A stretch of DNA of 64,000 nt from Gonocerus acuteangulatus (GCA_946811695.1 OX328128.1:73585923-73649922), one strand, 5' to 3'. Shown: positions 47,127 to 60,101, counted from the stretch's first letter. Made by a program: numbers and translations. Notes: generated by a model from the letters alone, not told the origin.

Positions 47127-47671
47127 TTCTATTGAATGTCTGATGGTAATTAAGTTGATTTTATAATGCAACAAAAAATACCTACTTAAGGTTTATTCAC
47201 GAAAACCTGAAGATGTATATAAAATTTTTAATTACAGGCGAAAATAAAGTTTTCGGCGGAATTACAAGTCTCGCGCCACTGCGCCCTTTATTACGCGCCC
47301 ATTTTCTCCCGCCCATTTCCTCGCGCCAAAGATGAGACCCCCTCGGCGCCGAAAAGACCTTGGGAGCTTTTATCTTAATTGAATATGTTAATTAGGGACT
47401 TCTAGTTAAAGACCCTTTCTGTCTGGCTTTTAACTTTGGAATTTATTTTTCTTTGTGTAAATACGGGGTTAAAGATTATATCTTCCTCTCTCTCTGAAAA
47501 ATAATCATAATAATAATATTGTAAGACACCTTGTTTTTTGTTATTATAAAATAAGAAATTGAACTGATATTTCAGTTTTTAATTTCGACAGGTCCTCCGC
47601 TCAAGAGCTAAAAATATGTTTCAGCAAGTTTTATCACAAGCTGCAAAATGAGTTTAAACTAAATTAAAAAG
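47126..47671. other. Unassigned; contains a small GC-rich patch
   Basis: 47252-47352 is markedly GC-rich, with five GCGCC motifs, unlike its surroundings. The rest is AT-rich. No gene. Confidence 0.45.
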
Positions 47672-47890
47672 TCTGACTCGCATGAACTGCATCATCTTCG
47701 CGCGGTTCCGTTCTTATCCCTAATACCATTGAGAAAGATGGAAATAGAAACAGTTATAATATTGTTTAGACCTTTCATAAAATAATTTACGACCCCAAAT
47801 AGGTCAAGGTTGTAAGGGTACATACCTCTACCTGACAGAAAAATGACTCCCTGGCCTTGTCAAGGTTCAGTCTCTAAAAACACAATACTT
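47672..47890 (+). mobile_element. Family-B-like Helentron 5' end fragment (B10)
   Basis: AAAAAGTCTGACTCGCATG at 47666, then GCGCGGTTCCGTTC. The interior matches the reverse complement of 4040-4277. The 3' part is missing. Confidence 0.7.
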
Positions 47891-48000
47891 ACTCTTTCTT
47901 ATTTGCTTTTACCATAATACTAATTATACAGATAAATGAAAATTCGATTACCGATTAATGCAATTTATCAAATAATCACTTCTGGGGCGCTAAATTGTTC

Positions 48001-48049
48001 TGACCTAGAACCATCCGAAAGTGACCCAATTTCGGATGGTTCTAGGTCA
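48001..48049. repeat. Perfect 20-bp inverted repeat (hairpin)
   Basis: 48001-48020 (TGACCTAGAACCATCCGAAA) is exactly complementary to 48030-48049, with a 9-nt loop. It heads a region of degenerate ACTTCCGG-type repeats. Confidence 0.95.
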
Positions 48050-48265
48050 CTCCCGAGTATCTCTGGCTTACTTCCGGTCTCTCATAATTACTTTAGGACC
48101 AGTATATTCATCCCTGGGTCACTTTCGGGTGTACGCGTGCAATTTCTGGGTACTTCCGGTTCACTTCCGGCTAACTTCTAGTCTCTCTCAAGTTCTTTTG
48201 GACCCCTACATCCATCCGTGGGGCACTTCTGGGACGATCTAAGTCACGTCCGGTTCACTTCCGGC
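48050..48265. repeat. Degenerate CACTTCCGG-type repeats
   Basis: ggtcactttcgg, ggttcacttccgg (twice) and cttacttccgg recur irregularly. No coding function inferred. Confidence 0.5.
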
Positions 48266-48359
48266 TCTAAGAAATATTTTTGTCGTACTTTGTTTTTATC
48301 CGATAATAGTTTTCATTCAAATAAATCATTTTTATTCAATTATGAATAAAATTAAAAAA

Positions 48360-48692
48360 AAAATATTATGTTTAGAGCCTTCTGCTAAAATTCAGGAACA
48401 TAAATATGCTTTATGTTTACCCGACAAACCCATGTAATTTAGGTTAACCTACTGTATAGCATATAGTCTTATTTTTCATACATGGCCACTGCGCATCCAC
48501 GAACGCCAGCGGACACGTTTTTGTGACACATACAGTATTTTTTCGTACTGCGCATCCGCGATCGCCACTGCGCATGCGCGAACGCTACTGTGCATGCCCG
48601 AACACCAGCGGTCACTTTTTGTGACACATTTTTGTAATTTTTTTTTTCCAGTTTAGTCACCGCTAAAGCATATTTATGCTAAAATCTGTTAG
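48360..48692 (+). repeat. Repeat F, copy 2, uninterrupted
   Basis: Matches 16050-16260 plus the sequence after 16997. It contains about four 20-22-bp subrepeats of the actgcgcatccgcgaacg type between 48485 and 48612, one forming TGCGCATGCGCG at 48569-48580. Confidence 0.75.
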
Positions 48693-49149
48693 TTATTGAA
48701 TTGACTGAATAATGAATGAGAATATTATTCATTAGTTAAAATGAAATAACAGATTAATTAAATTTTCATTATTCTGAATGATTTATGCGCAACACGGCTG
48801 AGTATCCGATCCGTGAGAGAAGATACTCTGAAAGTCTTGAAAAATACGGTAATATACAAACAATAAATAAAAATATAATCCATAAGTAACAATCCTAAAG
48901 GGTCCTAACAATCAGAGACATGATTGAAAAGCGAACCAGTGTTCCGATGAAACTGATTTATCTGATGGAACTATTCAGCACTTTAGCAATCAAGTGTTTT
49001 TATTATTTTCAATCAATACTGTTCCTGATTGGAAATAGGTCAGCGGAATGGAAAACATGTCGCTGATTGGATCTCTATAAGAAATAATCTAAATCGAAGA
49101 CTATTCATTTTCTTTTTTCTCGTTTTTTTTAAAAATCATTTTATCTCTT
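48693..49149. other. Unassigned AT-rich stretch
   Basis: Nothing recognised. Confidence 0.35.
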
Positions 49150-49285
49150 TTAGCGCGTTTCGCCCCTCTCTATATATGGAAGGAACTCTGCTTATGAAGT
49201 TGACCTCAAGACGTAATCCGGAAGTGCCTACTGGAAAATTTCACGTTTCAGAACTTTGTCGAATGTTGAACCGGTAAGATAGCGA
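49150..49285 (-). mobile_element. Family-B Helentron 3' fragment (B5)
   Basis: CTAA at 49150-49153 after a degenerate hairpin, then the gtaatccggaagtgcctact segment. Homology stops just before the first mariner end at 49295. Confidence 0.7.
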
Positions 49286-49294
49286 ACAGATATA

Positions 49295-50023
49295 CAGGGT
49301 GTCCCAGTATATGTGTCCACCCCCTTTTCCTCCTAGAGTTGTTGGAATTTCGAAATGAAACTTGGTAGGTCATAGTTATGTTGCATGAGGTTACTTTTGA
49401 AAGTTTAGTTGACTTTGTAACATTCTCCAGTTTTTCTCCAGCGCATCTAACTCTTGATTTTCCTTTCAGATGATACCAAGATCAAAGTTGTAGATTAAAT
49501 ATTTAACGGGATATTATGAATGAAAAGGCACGAAATAAGTCAACGCATGTCGGGACATTGCATAAATATATGTATATATTCTCTCGTAACTTGACCTCTT
49601 CCACATGTATTTTTCCTCTTCTTTTAATAAGGCCTTACAGGTCAAAATATTGCTTCAACACATCTTTTACACCATTTTCCTCATGTCGACTAGTTTCTGG
49701 CAACTTGGCCTCTCATCAGAGACAAACATTTCTTATGCAAAGTAGTCGTCATTTATAACACCATCAAAAACATACAAAAAATAAATTAATAGTTTTTAAT
49801 CTAGCATTACAATCACCAGCCATGGCTAAATAAATTAAAACTTTTGATTAATTTTTTATTTGTTTTTGACGATATTATAAATGACGACTACGTTGTATAA
49901 GAAATGTTTCGTCGGTGATGAGAGGCCAAGTTGCCAGAAACTAGTCGACATGAATAAAATGGTGTAAAAGAAGTGTTGAAGCAATATTTTGACCTATAAG
50001 GCCTTATTAAAAGAAGAGGAAAA

Positions 50024-50069
<46 letters not shown>

Positions 50070-50795
50070 GGTGTCCCAGTATACGTGTCCACCCCCTTTT
50101 CCTCCTAGAGTTGTTGGAATTTCGAAATGAAACTTGGTAGGTCATAGTTATGTTGCATGCGGTTACTTTTGAAGGTTTAGTTGACTTTGTAACATTCTCC
50201 AGTTTTTCTCCAGCGCATCTAACTCTTGATTTTCCTTTCAGATGATACCAAGATCAAAGTTGTAGATTAAATATTTAACGGGATATTATGAATGAAAAGG
50301 CACGAAATAAGTCAACGCATGTCGGGACATTGCATAAATATATGTATATATTCTCTCGTAACTTGACCTCTTCCACATGTATTTTTCCTCTTCTTTTAAT
50401 AAGGCCTTACAGGTCAAAATATTGCTTCAACACATCTTTTACACCATTTTCCTCATGTCGACTAGTTTCTGGCAACTTGGCCTCTCATCAGAGACAAACA
50501 TTTCTTATGCAAAGTAGTCGTCATTTATAACACCATCAAAAACATACAAAAAATAAATTAATAGTTTTTAATCTAGCATTACAATCACCAGCCATGGCTA
50601 AATAAATTAAAACTTTTGATTAATTTTTTATTTGTTTTTGACGATATTATAAATGACGACTACGTTGTATAAGAAATGTTTCGTCGGTGATGAGAGGCCA
50701 AGTTGCCAGAAACTAGTCGACATGAATAAAATGGTGTAAAAGAAGTGTTGAAGCAATATTTTGACCTATAAGGCCTTATTAAAAGAAGAGGAAAA

Positions 50796-50837
<42 letters not shown>

Positions 50838-51563
50838 GGTGTCCCAGTATACGTGTCCACCCCCTTTTCCTCCTAGAGTTGTTGGAATTTCGAAATGAAA
50901 CTTGGTAGGTCATAGTTATGTTGCATGCGGTTACTTTTGAAGGTTTAGTTGACTTTGTAACATTCTCCAGTTTTTCTCCAGCGCATCTAACTCTTGATTT
51001 TCCTTTCAGATGATACCAAGATCAAAGTTGTAGATTAAATATTTAACGGGATATTATGAATGAAAAGGCACGAAATAAGTCAACGCATGTCGGGACATTG
51101 CATAAATATATGTATATATTCTCTCGTAACTTGACCTCTTCCACATGTATTTTTCCTCTTCTTTTAATAAGGCCTTACAGGTCAAAATATTGCTTCAACA
51201 CATCTTTTACACCATTTTCCTCATGTCGACTAGTTTCTGGCAACTTGGCCTCTCATCAGAGACAAACATTTCTTATGCAAAGTAGTCGTCATTTATAACA
51301 CCATCAAAAACATACAAAAAATAAATTAATAGTTTTTAATCTAGCATTACAATCACCAGCCATGGCTAAATAAATTAAAACTTTTGATTAATTTTTTATT
51401 TGTTTTTGACGATATTATAAATGACGACTACGTTGTATAAGAAATGTTTCGTCGGTGATGAGAGGCCAAGTTGCCAGAAACTAGTCGACATGAATAAAAT
51501 GGTGTAAAAGAAGTGTTGAAGCAATATTTTGACCTATAAGGCCTTATTAAAAGAAGAGGAAAA

Positions 51564-51611
<48 letters not shown>

Positions 51612-52337
51612 GGTGTCCCAGTATACGTGTCCACCCCCTTTTCCTCCTAGAGTTGTTGGAATTTCGAAATGAAACTTGGTAGGTCATAGTTATGTTGCAT
51701 GCGGTTACTTTTGAAGGTTTAGTTGACTTTGTAACATTCTCCAGTTTTTCTCCAGCGCATCTAACTCTTGATTTTCCTTTCAGATGATACCAAGATCAAA
51801 GTTGTAGATTAAATATTTAACGGGATATTATGAATGAAAAGGCACGAAATAAGTCAACGCATGTCGGGACATTGCATAAATATATGTATATATTCTCTCG
51901 TAACTTGACCTCTTCCACATGTATTTTTCCTCTTCTTTTAATAAGGCCTTACAGGTCAAAATATTGCTTCAACACATCTTTTACACCATTTTCCTCATGT
52001 CGACTAGTTTCTGGCAACTTGGCCTCTCATCAGAGACAAACATTTCTTATGCAAAGTAGTCGTCATTTATAACACCATCAAAAACATACAAAAAATAAAT
52101 TAATAGTTTTTAATCTAGCATTACAATCACCAGCCATGGCTAAATAAATTAAAACTTTTGATTAATTTTTTATTTGTTTTTGACGATATTATAAATGACG
52201 ACTACGTTGTATAAGAAATGTTTCGTCGGTGATGAGAGGCCAAGTTGCCAGAAACTAGTCGACATGAATAAAATGGTGTAAAAGAAGTGTTGAAGCAATA
52301 TTTTGACCTATAAGGCCTTATTAAAAGAAGAGGAAAA

Positions 52338-52385
<48 letters not shown>

Positions 52386-53111
52386 GGTGTCCCAGTATAC
52401 GTGTCCACCCCCTTTTCCTCCTAGAGTTGTTGGAATTTCGAAATGAAACTTGGTAGGTCATAGTTATGTTGCATGCGGTTACTTTTGAAGGTTTAGTTGA
52501 CTTTGTAACATTCTCGAGTTTTTCTCCAGCGCATCTAACTCTTGATTTTCCTTTCAGATGATACCAAGATCAAAGTTGTAGATTAAATATTTAACGGGAT
52601 ATTATGAATGAAAAGGCACGAAATAAGTCAACGCATGTCGGGACATTGCATAAATATATGTATATATTCTCTCGTAACTTGACCTCTTCCACATGTATTT
52701 TTCCTCTTCTTTTAATAAGGCCTTACAGGTCAAAATATTGCTTCAACACATCTTTTACACCATTTTCCTCATGTCGACTAGTTTCTGGCAACTTGGCCTC
52801 TCATCAGAGACAAACATTTCTTATGCAAAGTAGTCGTCATTTATAACACCATCAAAAACATACAAAAAATAAATTAATAGTTTTTAATCTAGCATTACAA
52901 TCACCAGCCATGGCTAAATAAATTAAAACTTTTGATTAATTTTTTATTTGTTTTTGACGATATTATAAATGACGACTACGTTGTATAAGAAATGTTTCGT
53001 CGGTGATGAGAGGCCAAGTTGCCAGAAACTAGTCGACATGAATAAAATGGTGTAAAAGAAGTGTTGAAGCAATATTTTGACCTATAAGGCCTTATTAAAA
53101 GAAGAGGAAAA

Positions 53112-53156
<45 letters not shown>
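49295..53156 (+). repeat. 5 tandem 768-774-bp chimeric units
   Basis: Units start with CAGGGTGTCCCAGTATA at 49295, 50067, 50835, 51609 and 52383. Each unit is about 225 bp of mariner left end (ending gaatgaaaa), then a sequence from ggcacgaaataag that contains a long palindrome (arms about 170 bp, from cctcttcttttaataagg to its complement), then a (TA)n tract. Units are nearly identical apart from the (TA)n length, a few first-unit substitutions and one base in the last (ctcgagt for ctccagt). Open frames of 80 and 66-85 codons recur because the unit recurs; I do not call them genes. Confidence 0.93.
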
Positions 53157-53159
<3 letters not shown>

Positions 53160-54050
53160 GGTGTCCCAGTATACGTGTCCACCCCCTTTTCCTCCTAGAG
53201 TTGTTGGAATTTCGAAATGAAACTTGGTAGGTCATAGTTATGTTGCATGCGGTTACTTTTGAAGGTTTAGTTGACTTTGTAACATTCTCCAGTTTTTCTC
53301 CAGCGCATCTAACTCTTGATTTTCCTTTCAGATGATACCAAGATCAAAGTTGTAGATTAAATATTTAACGGGATATTATGAATGAAAAATATACCTTAAA
53401 AGTTTTAAAAAGTAATAATTCAGAAAATCGATATGAATAGAAAAAAAAGTAGCTGACATAAACAATAAAAAAAAAAGTACTTATTTACTTTATGAAAAAA
53501 AGTATATAAAAATTATTATAAAACAGAACAGAATAAATTTATTTTTCCATATGAAATTATTATATCATAAAACTAAAAAAAAAAAATTTGCCACTGTTTT
53601 CATTCATAATATCCCGTTAAATATTTAATCTACAACTTTGATCCTGGTATCATCTGAAAGGAATATTAATAGGCTACAACGTTTACATTGAGGTGTTTTT
53701 ACGTACAAGGCTTGGTTTCAGTGATAAATAGGAATTTGTCTACAAAAGGGCGATATTTTTCAGGTTTTTTTTGCGTTTTACGCGCAAACGGTGCGTCGGA
53801 TCAAAATATGTCTCGGAATAAATTAGTCTTAAAATTAAACTTTCTATCAGAATTCGTCATAAAAAAATACCTGCCGCCATTGGAAAATCATGAGTTAGAT
53901 GCGCTGGAGAAAAACTGGAGAATGTTACAAAGTCAACTAAACCATCAAAAGTAACCGCATGCAACATAACTATGACCTACCAAGTTTCATTTCGAAATTC
54001 CAACAACTCTAGGAGGAAAAGGGGGTGGACACGTATACTGGGACACCCTG
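53157..54050. mobile_element. 894-bp deletion derivative of the mariner element
   Basis: Complete CAGGGTGTCCC ends at 53157 and 54050, with long inverted repeats matching 30493-30928 and 33139-33584. About 200 bp of internal sequence matches 30930-31160. No transposase. It is flanked on both sides by (TA)n, so the TA target is met but cannot be proven. Confidence 0.9.
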
Positions 54051-54573
54051 TATATATATATATATATATATACTTTTCCTCTTCTTTTAATAAGGCCTTA
54101 TAGGTCAAAATATTGCTTCAACACTTCTTTTACACCATTTTATTCATGTCGACTAGTTTCTGGCAACTTGGCCTCTCATCACCGACGAAACATTTCTTAT
54201 ACAACGTAGTCGTCATTTATAATATCGTCAAAAACAAATAAAAAATTAATCAAAAGTTTTAATTTATTTAGCCATTGCTGGTGATTGTAATGTTAGATTA
54301 AAAACTATTAATTTATTTTTTGTATGTTTTTGATGGTGTTATAAATGACGACTACTACAAGCATAAGAAATGTTTGTCTGTGATGAGAGGCCAAGTTGGC
54401 AGAAACTAGTCGACATGAGGAAAATGGTGTAAAAGAAGTGTTGAAGCAATATTTTGACCTGTAAGGCCTTATTAAAAGAAGAGGAAAAATACATGTGGAA
54501 GAGGTCAAGTTACGAGAGAATATATACATATATTTATGCAATGTCCCGACATGCGTTGACTTATTTCGTGCCT
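54051..54573 (-). repeat. Inverted copy of the chimeric unit
   Basis: From the (TA)n at 54051 to gacttatttcgtgcc at 54573 this is the reverse complement of the non-mariner part of the tandem unit, with more substitutions than between the tandem units. Together with the left units it makes a large palindrome around the mariner derivative. Confidence 0.9.
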
Positions 54574-55176
54574 TACTACATTTTTTACTAGAGAAATAGT
54601 TAAAGTATTATTACAGGATGTGCTGAATGAACTTTTTTTGCATCAAAACGAGGTACTATCTACAACATTGAACTTTAAAAGCTATCTGTACAATGGCGAG
54701 ACATTGTAAATAGCTAAGAAAAATGTATCACTGATTAAAATGTAATATTGTGTTTTTCTTTACAATATTTAAAAACAGTTCGGACCCAATAATTATTTAG
54801 ATCAGTATTGAGCACAACCATGAGTAATTTTGTGTAAATTAATCACCTTGCTGAGGAAAGTGGAGGGACTTTTGTAAGTATTATTCGCCTCCAAATCTAA
54901 AGGGAGGATGTTCGCTGCTTAAGTTGGAAGGGCTTAAACCCATCCCGAGGAGCTTAGAATGAATTGTGGAGCCGTTAGTGAGTTTTAACTAGAGTGTTCG
55001 TTACATCTAGCCGAAAACTTTCACAATACCGGCAAAGTTCGCTGTTTGCAGTAACTTCTCAAGGAGCGATTCGGGAAGGTGGTTGTTTGGTGCGCGAGGG
55101 TAGATTTGAAATCGGGCGAGTCGTAAGTTTCAAAACTTGATCTACGTAAGTCGTTTGAAGTTTTTGATATCGACTT
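54574..55176. other. Unassigned stretch
   Basis: No gene or repeat boundary recognised. Confidence 0.35.
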
Positions 55177-55325
55177 TTAGCGCGGATCCTCCCTCCCTCC
55201 ATAAGGAGGAAACCCGTTTAGAGCTTACGACGCATTCCGGAAATGCAGAATTGAACATTTCGCGTTTCAGACCCCATGGATCAGGAAAATGTATGTGGTT
55301 CAAATTGGTATTTATATATATACAC
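55177..55325 (-). mobile_element. Family-B Helentron 3' fragment (B6)
   Basis: CTAA at 55177-55180 after a GGATCCTCCC/GGAGGAAAC hairpin, then the gcattccggaaatgcag segment. It ends at a short TA tract. Confidence 0.7.
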
Positions 55326-55790
55326 CTCGCCATATTTGAGGGGTGTGTACGCCAACTAAAGTGTAGTTGAATGCCATCAAGGAGACATTTTTACTTGCAT
55401 TATTTCCCTAGATATAGGCGTTTCCTATATAAGTCCGTTAGACGACTTATAAAAAGCATATAAAATTGTCCAACTAGGAGTAGATGTTTATTCAGTGTTA
55501 TAAATTTATATTAATTTAACAAAGATTACAAAAAGGATTTTTTCGAGAAAGACCATGATTTAATTAATTTTTCCCAAAACAAATTCTCTTTTGTATGTTC
55601 ATTCAGATAAAAATGTACAGTTTTAAAATATTGTATTTCTATTATTAATTATTTCATAATTTTTTTTCTGTTAACAGGACTTGAAGGTGGGAGAAATACT
55701 TTGAGTAATGTAACTTTGTAAGTTCTAAAAAGCTTATGTATGAAAACGTCAAATGGAATGATAAAAAATATACATCCTTATGATAAAGTA

Positions 55791-55833
<43 letters not shown>

Positions 55834-55965
55834 GTTTCATGTTACTTCTAGGAATGTTTGGCGTGAGTACCTAGCTCCTATGCTTGAGGTTTGAGAAGTT
55901 ATGGATTCGTTAAACCTATTTGGGGTAGAAAAGAATACTTAGAGTGGATGATAAATATTTAAATA
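55326..55965. other. Unassigned AT-rich stretch
   Basis: Contains a short (TA)n at 55787-55831. No gene. Confidence 0.4.
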
Positions 55966-56551
55966 AGGTAAAACTGAAGGAGATCATCCTCAGCACCGAT
56001 TTTTTTCAAATTTTGCACTATAACTTATTTTGATGCACTAAACACGAATCCGTTATAAAAAAAAGTTGCTCTCAACTAGGAAAGAAGTTATTAAGCATTA
56101 ATGTTCACTGTCATGAAGGTTATAAAAGTTCGCGTAAACAGCGTTAATAAACATGCATATTAATAAGAATTTCTTGGAAGGCTTTTGGGCAGACGTGCTA
56201 TGCGTTTCCGCTCGCTACGCTCGCTCAAGAAGATATCAAAACTCTAGTCAATCCAACTCGCGGTTATGGATAGAATTTCGATGTTATGGGGGTTATAAAT
56301 AGTTTATCAACATTTCAAACGAGAGTTCTTTGGTTTCCAATGTTAGATGTCTGCGCATGCGTGTGTTTACAAATACGCTGTTTATGCCAACATTAACCTC
56401 AATAACAGTGAACTTTAGTGCCTAATAACTTCTTTCCTAGTTGAGAGCAACTTTATTTTAAACGGATTCGTGTTTAGTGCTTCAAAATATGTTATAGTGC
56501 AAAATTAGAAAAAAAATCGGTGCTGAGGACGATCTCCTTCAGTTTTAACTT
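55966..56551. mobile_element. ~586-bp MITE with ~170-bp TIRs
   Basis: Left aaaactgaaggagatcatcc and right ggacgatctccttcagtttt are inverted. Homology extends through ttgctctcaactaggaaaga to the cagtgaac block. The flanks contain taaata on both sides. No transposase. Superfamily unknown. Confidence 0.75.
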
Positions 56552-57755
56552 AAATAAATAAAAGAGTACTTCTATCCGATATATTATTTTTTGGCACGAA
56601 ATGTGAGGGGACAGGTCACCTAATATCCACATTTCTTAAAAAATAGATATTAAAATTGTGTACGTCAAACAGGAGCACAATCTTCAGCTAAGTGTTTTTT
56701 ATGCCACATTGCAGAAGAAATTACCTTATCGAAACTATAAATACAAAATAATTAGCTCTTAATATTTTTCTAACAACTCACCCAAAATCTAAAAGAAATA
56801 TATATTTTTGAAAATATCTTCTTTTTCGCACTTCTCGGAATTCTGGCTGGTCTCAACAATCAATTTTTGAAACATTTCTTCAAATCTGCATCGGCCAACT
56901 AGCTAGATACCGAAAGTGACCACCGTTAAAATCTATATATACAGGGTTATTGGTAAGTCGACCCAAATCCATCGCGGGGTGATAGCTTTGCTCAAAACAA
57001 ACCATATTAATCCCACATTGCCTTATTCAAAAGTTGCCCGTTAACAAGATATTTAATATTTTAGGATTCTTTACAAAAAAAGTCAGTGTTGCTTAGGTTT
57101 TGGGAATTTTTTTTTATTTCTAGCATTTAAGCTGAAATGTTTTACTGATTATGTATTTAATTCATTCAACTATTAATTAAATAAATAACATTATTCACAT
57201 TTATGTCACACTGCAAATATTGCGGTGGCAAAAACATAAAAGAAATTTTATTGTGTTAAGTCCAACTTAAACTACCTCCAGCTTATAGATTTGCCATACT
57301 TTTTTTCTAAGAATTATAATAATTTTACCTGACTATTGTGCTTTTTTTTTATAGGTTAATGAACAGATATATTTACTAAAATTTTAAGAGTGGTTGACGT
57401 TACAAGTTTTAGTATACATGTACATATATATATATATATATATAATCTTAAAATTACTACAATAATTTTAGTTGAGATTATAAGTATTATAATTTCAACT
57501 ACAATTCTTCAGAATATGTTTACACACTTCTTACATAGGTTAATATGTAAAAAGCCTTAAATAATTACAGATATTGGTCTATAGTAAGTTATTTAACCAG
57601 CAATTAATTCTGGATGTCAATTGAATAATTCATGCTATTGATGAAATACCGGGCGCCTAATTGATCATCACCCGAATTACAGAATTTATCCAGCTAATCC
57701 GGCGTAGGCCAGATATATACACACTCATATATATATATAAATATATATATATAAA
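56552..57755. other. Mostly unassigned; diverged family-A piece and one mariner-like end
   Basis: 56865-56940 matches the A-family segment next to the (TA)n (aaacatttcttcaaatctgc ... gaccaccgttaaaat). A CAGGGTTATTGGTAAG terminus follows TA at 56942 without a partner. The remainder is unassigned. Confidence 0.45.
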
Positions 57756-58349
57756 TCACGTGTCTGTCTGTTTGTCGGTTTGTTCCTTATACAAAACTAC
57801 ACCGTTTGACCGATTTTGACCAAACTAAGCACAGGTAGGTCTTGATACGGGAAATCTCTTAGGCTCGGTCAAAATAGTCAAATTTCATAATTTGGTCAAA
57901 AGGTCAAAAGTTTTGTTCAAGAAAAATTGGCTACACTGAACCATTCAGATTCTGACGGACATTTAATAATCGACAGCCATTTTGAATAATGTCTCAAATT
58001 TATTTGTTGATGTTCTTGATAATTAGAATAACTCGAACTCATTGATGACTTTACATCATTATGTAATCATGTAATGCAGTGAATTTAAATTTTATATCAA
58101 CAGTCACTGTCTAACTAAGGAGGGCTGACCTTTCTTTGATACTCGCAGGCTCTGGTGCTAGCCTCTGTCGGCTGTTTTCTGCACTCCTGTGGTGCTGGCC
58201 TCTGTTGGCTGTTTTCTGAATGACATGACAGACATAAACAAATTCACACCGTTTGACCGATTTTGACATAACTGGGTAAACAGGTAGATGTTACGAAGAC
58301 AGTCATAGACAGAAAGTAGGTGTAGCATGGCAGGCCGGGTAACAGCTAG
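57756..58349 (+). mobile_element. Short non-autonomous Helitron (copy D1)
   Basis: 5' A|TCACGTGTCTGTCTGTTTG, 3' GGGTAACAGCTAG|T. Same family as 45245-45754 in the opposite orientation, and set in a (TA)n tract. The interior has the ccgattttgaccaaac phrase twice. No ORF. Confidence 0.68.
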
Positions 58350-58361
58350 TATATATATAAA

Positions 58362-58662
58362 TCACATGTTTCTTTGTTTCGTTGGTCAAAAACGTCAACT
58401 ATCTGTCTGTATATTTGTTCCTTACACAAACCCACACCATTCGACCGTTTTTGACCAAACTCACACACACAGGTAGATCATGATACGGGGAGTTCCATAA
58501 GCTATGTTAAAATCGCCTAGGACTATCAGTTCAGAGGTCACGGGTTCGAAAAAGTTACAGATTTGTGTTATTAGATTTTAATATTGCTTATTTTGTTCCT
58601 AATTTTTTTGGCTTCTCTAAATGCAGAAAGTAGGTGGAGCATTCAACGCCGGGAAACAGCTA

Positions 58663-58663
<1 letters not shown>
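58362..58663 (+). mobile_element. Short non-autonomous Helitron (copy D2)
   Basis: 5' A|TCACATGTTTCTTTG and 3' GGGAAACAGCTAG|T. It starts 12 bp after D1 ends, separated only by TATATATA-type sequence, so the two form a tandem pair. Confidence 0.65.
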
Positions 58664-58726
<63 letters not shown>

Positions 58727-58915
58727 CGGTATTCAAATAGGACCGCCAGACTCCGTATTTAAAATTCGCGGCTTGCGAGTAGCGTCTCTAGCGTGATTGG
58801 AAGCAACCTTCTACAATTCACTCTGCATTTGGACACCGGTTAGAGAGGACCTATTTATTTATGTGATTAGTGACTGGGAATGTGCTTCCATCCCAATTTG
58901 GCGATTTGCGATAAA

Positions 58916-58962
<47 letters not shown>

Positions 58963-59291
58963 CTAGGACATCATATCCTCTTCTGAGTTTGTCAAACTCG
59001 CATACTCAAAATGTAAAAAAAAGTTATTAATAGAAATGTATAGGCTTGGGATTTTCCTAAATTTTTAAAATATCTTGAATATAGTTAGAAAATCGTGGTA
59101 AAGAGAAGTAAGAATTCGAATACCTACGAGTCTGAGAAAGAAGTCCTTAAAAATTCTTTATTCTTGGTTATTGTCTAAAAAATGTTTTAACAGATATGTG
59201 AAGATCTTGTATTTTGGGATTTTTTCCAACTACTTCAAAAACGGTTGGGAAATCGTAGTAAGAAGAAAAATAAAATTTGAAAGTCTTGTTT
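58664..59291. other. Microsatellites and unassigned sequence
   Basis: (TA)n at 58664-58721 and (CA)n-(TA)n at 58918-58961. The remainder is unassigned. Confidence 0.6.
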
Positions 59292-59406
59292 TTAGCGTGG
59301 TTTATCCCTTCCTTCACGTAATACACTTATGAGGTTGATCCGGAAGTGCCGAATAGAAATTTTCACGTTTCAGATCCCATGGATTACAGAAATAACGATG
59401 GTTTAA

Positions 59407-59468
<62 letters not shown>

Positions 59469-60101
59469 GTATGTACATATGTCTTGTCGCTCTCTCACCG
59501 GGCCAAAAATGTTTCGACAGAAAAATCTGTAGGTTTTAGAGCAAAATTCACGAGAATAAAATAGTAACGCTTACTATTCAAGGTACCACACACTTGGAAA
59601 AAATATTAAAACATTTGCGTAATACAAATATATACAACAAAAAATAAAATAGAACTTTCGAAAAAATTAACATATTGTTTTTGAGAAAAATAACCACGAT
59701 ATTGTATAAATTTAATTTAGTATAAAATGTTTAATAGCTTAACAATCAACATTTTTTTATAAAAATATATATGTGTATATGTATATTAGGGTGGCCCTTA
59801 TTTTTCAACTTTCTAAAAGTTTACCTCCCACCCGCCTATCTTGTTCCAATCAACAAAATAACGATCTTTGCAAAATTTTAGCTAAATGAAACAACCCCAA
59901 GGCGACCCGCAATGACTTTGAAATATTGACATTTCGTCCGAAAGTAATTTTTTCAGATAATTTTTTTTTTTTTTAAGTTATTTTAAAGTCCACTAGTAAT
60001 GGAAATTATATTAGTCGTGTTCTTGTTAATATTAGATAAAAATATAAACAATCAAGTCTGTTCCTGCTTCCTGAAAACGCACTGGAAGATAGGAGTATCG
60101 T

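Noticed and set aside
49516..53182. Five identical 80-codon plus frames and four to five 66-85-codon minus frames
   Set aside because: They recur because the 770-bp unit recurs, lack motifs, and lie in the two arms of a palindrome.
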